Source: Botryococcus braunii
Taxonomy: Eukaryota > Chlorophyta > Trebouxiophyceae
Assembly (NCBI GenBank): GCA_002005505.1
Contig: KV908664.1
Span: 1 to 11,587 of the forward strand
Direction: 5' to 3'
DNA length: 11,587 nt
A program made the translations under genes and the position numbers. This document shows positions 8,658 to 11,587 of this stretch, in pieces (position 1 is the first letter of the stretch; every line of letters begins with the position of its first letter). A model generated the notes under the pieces. It did no database searches. It saw only the letters and a program-made list of their open reading frames with translations, and was not told where the DNA came from.

Positions 8658-8841
8658 GCTCAAGGGTCGTTAATGCCACCTGGGGTATGGGGGTGCAACA
8701 TGGGCTAACCAAGCGTGACAGCATGAGGTGTTGTGACCTTAGCACATGCTGGTGTAGTAGACTGCACGTGCCTGATGGCACCCTCATGTGGTGGATAAGC
8801 GGGCCTCGCGGCACGTACGGCCAGTCGCGCTACGCTTCTCG
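8654..8841 (+). repeat. Array segment a, copy 2
   Basis: 188 bp, with one base different from copy 1. Instead of continuing into arm b it passes directly at ctcg/gctagc into arm c', so b and c are missing here. This is the reciprocal of the deletion seen at 8302/8306. The plus-strand frame 8788-9030 spans this join and is therefore a junction artefact. Confidence 0.88.
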
Positions 8842-9555
8842 GCTAGCAAAAACCCCTTCAGCAGCTGGCAGATCAGGTGGCAGAGAGCCGAAGGGGCTAC
8901 ACTTCTAGGAGCATTGGATAAATTTGAAACTTTATATCACATCAAATCACATAGCATGCGTTGGTGCGGCAAGCGGTGCACATGTTTAAGAAATATGAGG
9001 ACGGCAGTTGTGGCAACTAGCCATCGGTAGTCGATTCTCTATCCCACTCCCTGAGGCACTGACCAGGTGTCTCATAACTAAACTTTGATTTTAAGAGAGC
9101 CAGTGGATGTATTGCAAACATGGAAGGAAAGCATGTCAAGTCTCCTCACCCGTGGCACAATGCCAGCCAAGGAACTGCAGACACATGTTGGCATGCATTA
9201 GTGGTTCAGTCCTGGCGCGCAACATTTGGAGGCATCTGGGCTGGACAGCAGCAATCTTCAGGCCTTTGAAATCTGGTTATAAGCAAAGGAGGATGGATGT
9301 CTCTTGTAAAGCCGTTCATCACTACTAGCAGGCGTAGGATGATAAGGCATCATGACTACAAAGTGCTAGCGTGACAACAGAAAAGCTACAATTTATCTTA
9401 AAAATGGTTAAGATAAGGCCTCAGAATGAAAGTAGACTAAAACCCACTCCAATTAGAAACTGACTGACGCCAATGTATCCAGTATAGTATCCGCATCTCA
9501 AAGTGCCAGTCACAAGTTCGCCAAACCTCCCCTTGATTCACGTCATGCGCCAAAA
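8841..9555 (-). repeat. Inverted-repeat arm c'-b'
   Basis: This 715-bp reverse complement of 7578-8291 differs by one substitution and one 1-bp indel. Together with the arm to the right of T2 it forms the two sides of a large inverted repeat whose loop is e-T2-a. The 73-codon frame at 9107-9328 is the mirror of the one at 7805-8026; the single substitution changes Ser to Ile, so there is no sign of coding constraint. Confidence 0.92.
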
Positions 9556-9577
9556 CCGACGCTCTTTGCCCGCCAAT
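9556..9577 (+). repeat. Array segment e, copy 2
   Basis: ccgacgctctttgcccgccaat is identical to 8625-8646 and is present with two deletions at the right window edge. It always follows arm b' and precedes either T (here) or segment a directly (8647). Confidence 0.85.
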
Positions 9578-9581
9578 ACTT

Positions 9582-10352
9582 CACCCCCCCAAATAAGTTA
9601 TTCCCACCCGTAATTTGGGCACTGCTTCTCAGGGATTCGCCTTTTCCTGCCATTGAAGGCATTAAATGGTCCCTTTCGTGCCTGCAAGTTCTGTCCGTAA
9701 AAACAGAGTTTGGTTCATTCCTATAGCAGTAGTAGCATCACAATATCATTTTTGACAAAAACCAGAAAATCCGGCCTAAACGGCGGGCCCCATCCCATCT
9801 CTTGCGTCTTTTTTCCTAGCCAACGCCGAATCCCGGCTTCCGATTGGGGCCCCATGCAGACCTCAAGTCCCCCACGAGTCCGCCCAAAACTCCCCTCTTT
9901 TGGTCAGCTGGGCCCTAGAGAGAAGGAACAAAGCCCTTTTGTTCTCAAAAACTGCCGAGCGTATGCCTCCTTAACCTCGATCTCCTTATGTCCGCTACAA
10001 CGGAGCCCCCACAGCACTGAATAACGCCAAACTTTGTGACAACAATCTTTAATATGAATTATACTTTGCCTCAAGTTTAATCGGAAGAAGCTTTCATGCT
10101 CAAGACGCTGCGGCGTCTTGTTTCGAAGGCCCTGTTTGCTTCCGCGAGGCTCGTACTGCAGGGGGGTCTCTAACGCGACGTGGCACCGTCTTTAAGGGCG
10201 GACCGGGAAGAGTTTATACCAGCTTGGCAGTCACGTGTACTGATGTACTATCACGTGCTGGAGTTTCAGAGCCGATATTAATTTTCTTGCGAAATGCCAC
10301 ACGAATTACGCCAAGTGACGGCCAGGGTGGGAATAACTTATTTAGGGGGGTG
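9582..10352 (+). mobile_element. TIR element T, copy 2
   Basis: The same 771 bp as copy 1, in the same orientation; the only difference found is T at 10078 instead of A. Here the inverted repeat extends four bases further on both sides (ACTT at 9578-9581, AAGT at 10353-10356), giving 32-bp ends; T1 lacks the left four. The e and a segments on either side show it sits inside a repeat unit that also exists without it. The internal hairpin is at 10101-10120. No transposase is seen. Confidence 0.78.
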
Positions 10353-11254
10353 AAGTGCTCAAGGGTCGTTAATGCCACCTGGGGTATGGGGTGCAACATG
10401 GGCTAACCAAGCGTGACAGCATGAGGTGTTGTGTCCTTAGCACATGCTGGTGTAGTAGACTGCACGTGCCTGATGGCACCTCATGTGGTGGATAAGCGGG
10501 CCTCGCGGCACGTACGGCAGTCGCGCTACGCTTCTCGGAGCGCAAAATTTGGCGCATGACGTGAATCAAGGGAGGTTTGGCGAACTGTGACTGGCACTTG
10601 AGATGCGGAACTATACGGATACATTGGCGTCAGTCAGTTTCTAATTGGAGTGGGTTTTAGTCTACTTTCATTCTGAGGCCTTATCTTAACCATTTTTAAG
10701 ATAAATTGTAGCTTTTCTGTTGTCACGCTAGCACTTTGTAGTCATGATGCCTTATCATCCTACGCCTGCTAGTAGTGATGAACGGCTTTACAAGAGACAT
10801 CCATCCTCCTTTGCTTATAACCAGATTTCAAAGGCCTGAAGATTGCTGCTGTCCAGCCAGATGCCTCCAACTGTTGCGCGCCAGGACTGAACCACTAATG
10901 CATGCCAACATGTGTCTGCAGTTCCTTGGCTGGCATTGTGCCACGGGTGAGGAGACTTGACATGCTTTCCTTCCATGTTTGCAATACATCCACTGGCTCT
11001 CTTAAATCAAAGTTTAGTTATGAGACACCTGGTCAGTGCCTCAGGGAGTGGGATAGAGAATCGACTACGATGGCTAGTTGCCACAACTGCCGTCCTCATA
11101 TTTCTTAAACATGTGCACCGCTTGCCGCACCAACGCATGCTATGTGATTGATGTGATATAAAGTTTCAAATTATCCAATGCTCCTAGAAGTGTAGCCCTT
11201 CGGCTCTGCCACTGATTGCCAGCTGCTGAAGGTTTGCTAGGATGGCAGCCTGGG
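10353..11254 (+). repeat. Segment a and arm b-c, second unit, many deletions
   Basis: This corresponds to 7379-8310 of unit 1. Every difference found by hand is a missing base, from about 10387 on: for example ggggg to gggg, ccc to cc, gatac to gaac, and six bases within the palindrome at the c/b' turn (11241-11250). I found no substitution. The deletions shift or end the chance frames seen in unit 1. This pattern suggests sequence error more than evolution. Confidence 0.85.
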
Positions 11255-11587
11255 CTGGACAGCAGCAATCTTCAGGCCTTTGAAATCTGGTTATAAGCAA
11301 AGGAGGATGGATGTCTCTTGTAAAGCCGTTCATCACTACTAGCAGGCGTAGGATGATAAGGCATCATGACTACAAAGTGCTAGCGTGACAACAGAAAAGC
11401 TACAATTTATCTTAAAAATGGTTAAGATAAGGCCTCAGAATGAAAGTAGACTAAAACCACTCCAATTAGAAACTGACTGACGCCAATGTATCCAGTATAG
11501 TATCCGCATCTCAAAGTGCCAGTCACAAGTTCGCCAACCTCTTGATTCACGTCATGCGCCAAAACCGACGCTCTTTGCCGCAATACT
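11255..11587 (-). repeat. Arm b' and start of segment e at the window edge
   Basis: This corresponds to 8311-8649 of unit 1, with six or seven more missing bases (ccc to cc, the aaacctcccc region shortened, gcccgcc to gccgc). It ends within segment e (ccgacgctctttgc...). The next part of the unit, if present, would be the e/a junction. Confidence 0.85.

Larger units (their letters stand above)
6608..11587 (+). repeat. Tandem higher-order repeat, 2974-bp period
   Basis: Unit 1 is 6608-9581. Unit 2 starts at 9582 and runs to the window edge, covering the equivalent of 6608-8649. Each unit holds one 771-bp TIR element, then direct and inverted copies of shared arms in the order T-a-b-c-b'-e-a-c'-b'-e. 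The two T copies differ by one substitution (A at 7104, T at 10078). The rest of unit 2 differs only by deletions. The left border of the array is the first base of the T1 inverted repeat. Either a very recent segmental duplication or a repeated assembly of one locus would explain the near identity. Confidence 0.93.

Noticed and set aside
6608..11587. Simple missed-adapter palindrome (one read folded back on itself)
   Set aside because: A single foldback would give A then A'. Here direct and inverted copies alternate with different deletions and a 2974-bp direct period, so that error alone cannot explain it, although assembly error of another kind is still possible.
6608..11587. CRISPR array or prokaryotic mobile element
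   Set aside because: There are no short regular repeats with unique spacers and no cas-like genes; the surrounding microsatellites point to a eukaryote.

Overview
This window looks like nuclear, non-coding-rich DNA from a eukaryote. It has long uninterrupted dinucleotide microsatellites, a 150-bp minisatellite, a trinucleotide-repeat gene candidate, terminal-inverted-repeat (TIR) elements and a large mosaic of direct and inverted repeats. There are no closely packed genes and no bacterial-style operon. I cannot fix the lineage: an invertebrate, an alga or a protist would all fit. No rRNA, tRNA, CRISPR array or recognisable conserved enzyme is visible.

Layout. Positions 1-1139 are mostly unique sequence with two tiny tandem repeats. 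Positions 1140-2256 carry a cluster of simple repeats: a compound (CA)n, a pure (AG)74, a GGGA tail and a C20 run. Positions 2257-4586 are unique, fairly AT-rich DNA. It contains one notable open frame (3397-3840) interrupted only by an adjacent TAA-TAG pair. The best protein-gene candidate is at 4756-5360: one transmembrane helix, a long Gly-rich tract, a basic segment and a run of eight cysteines, readable end to end if one missing T at 5150/5151 is allowed for. A 48-codon ORF just upstream (4587-4733) shares its first seven residues with an internal Met of that frame. A perfect 26-bp palindrome (5472-5497) and a 2.7-copy, 150-bp minisatellite (5598-6002) follow.

The right-hand 5 kb (6608-11587) is the most unusual part. 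A 771-bp TIR element (T) occurs twice in the same orientation, 2974 bp apart, and the whole 2974-bp block is tandemly repeated up to the window edge. With arms named b and c, spacer a, short spacer e and primes for reverse complements, the order is T1-a-b-c / b'-e-a / c'-b'-e-T2-a-b-c / b'-e. Matching copies differ by only one or a few bases. This looks like a decayed array of (e-a-b-c-c'-b') palindromic units with arm deletions, some carrying T between e and a. The array starts exactly at the outer end of T1.

From about 10385 to the right edge, the second copy differs from the first by 36 deleted bases, with no substitution or net insertion found in my hand alignment. That is what unpolished long-read sequence would look like, so the array may be partly an assembly product as well as a biological one. 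I did not recognise a transposase or reverse transcriptase, so T and the arms look non-autonomous.
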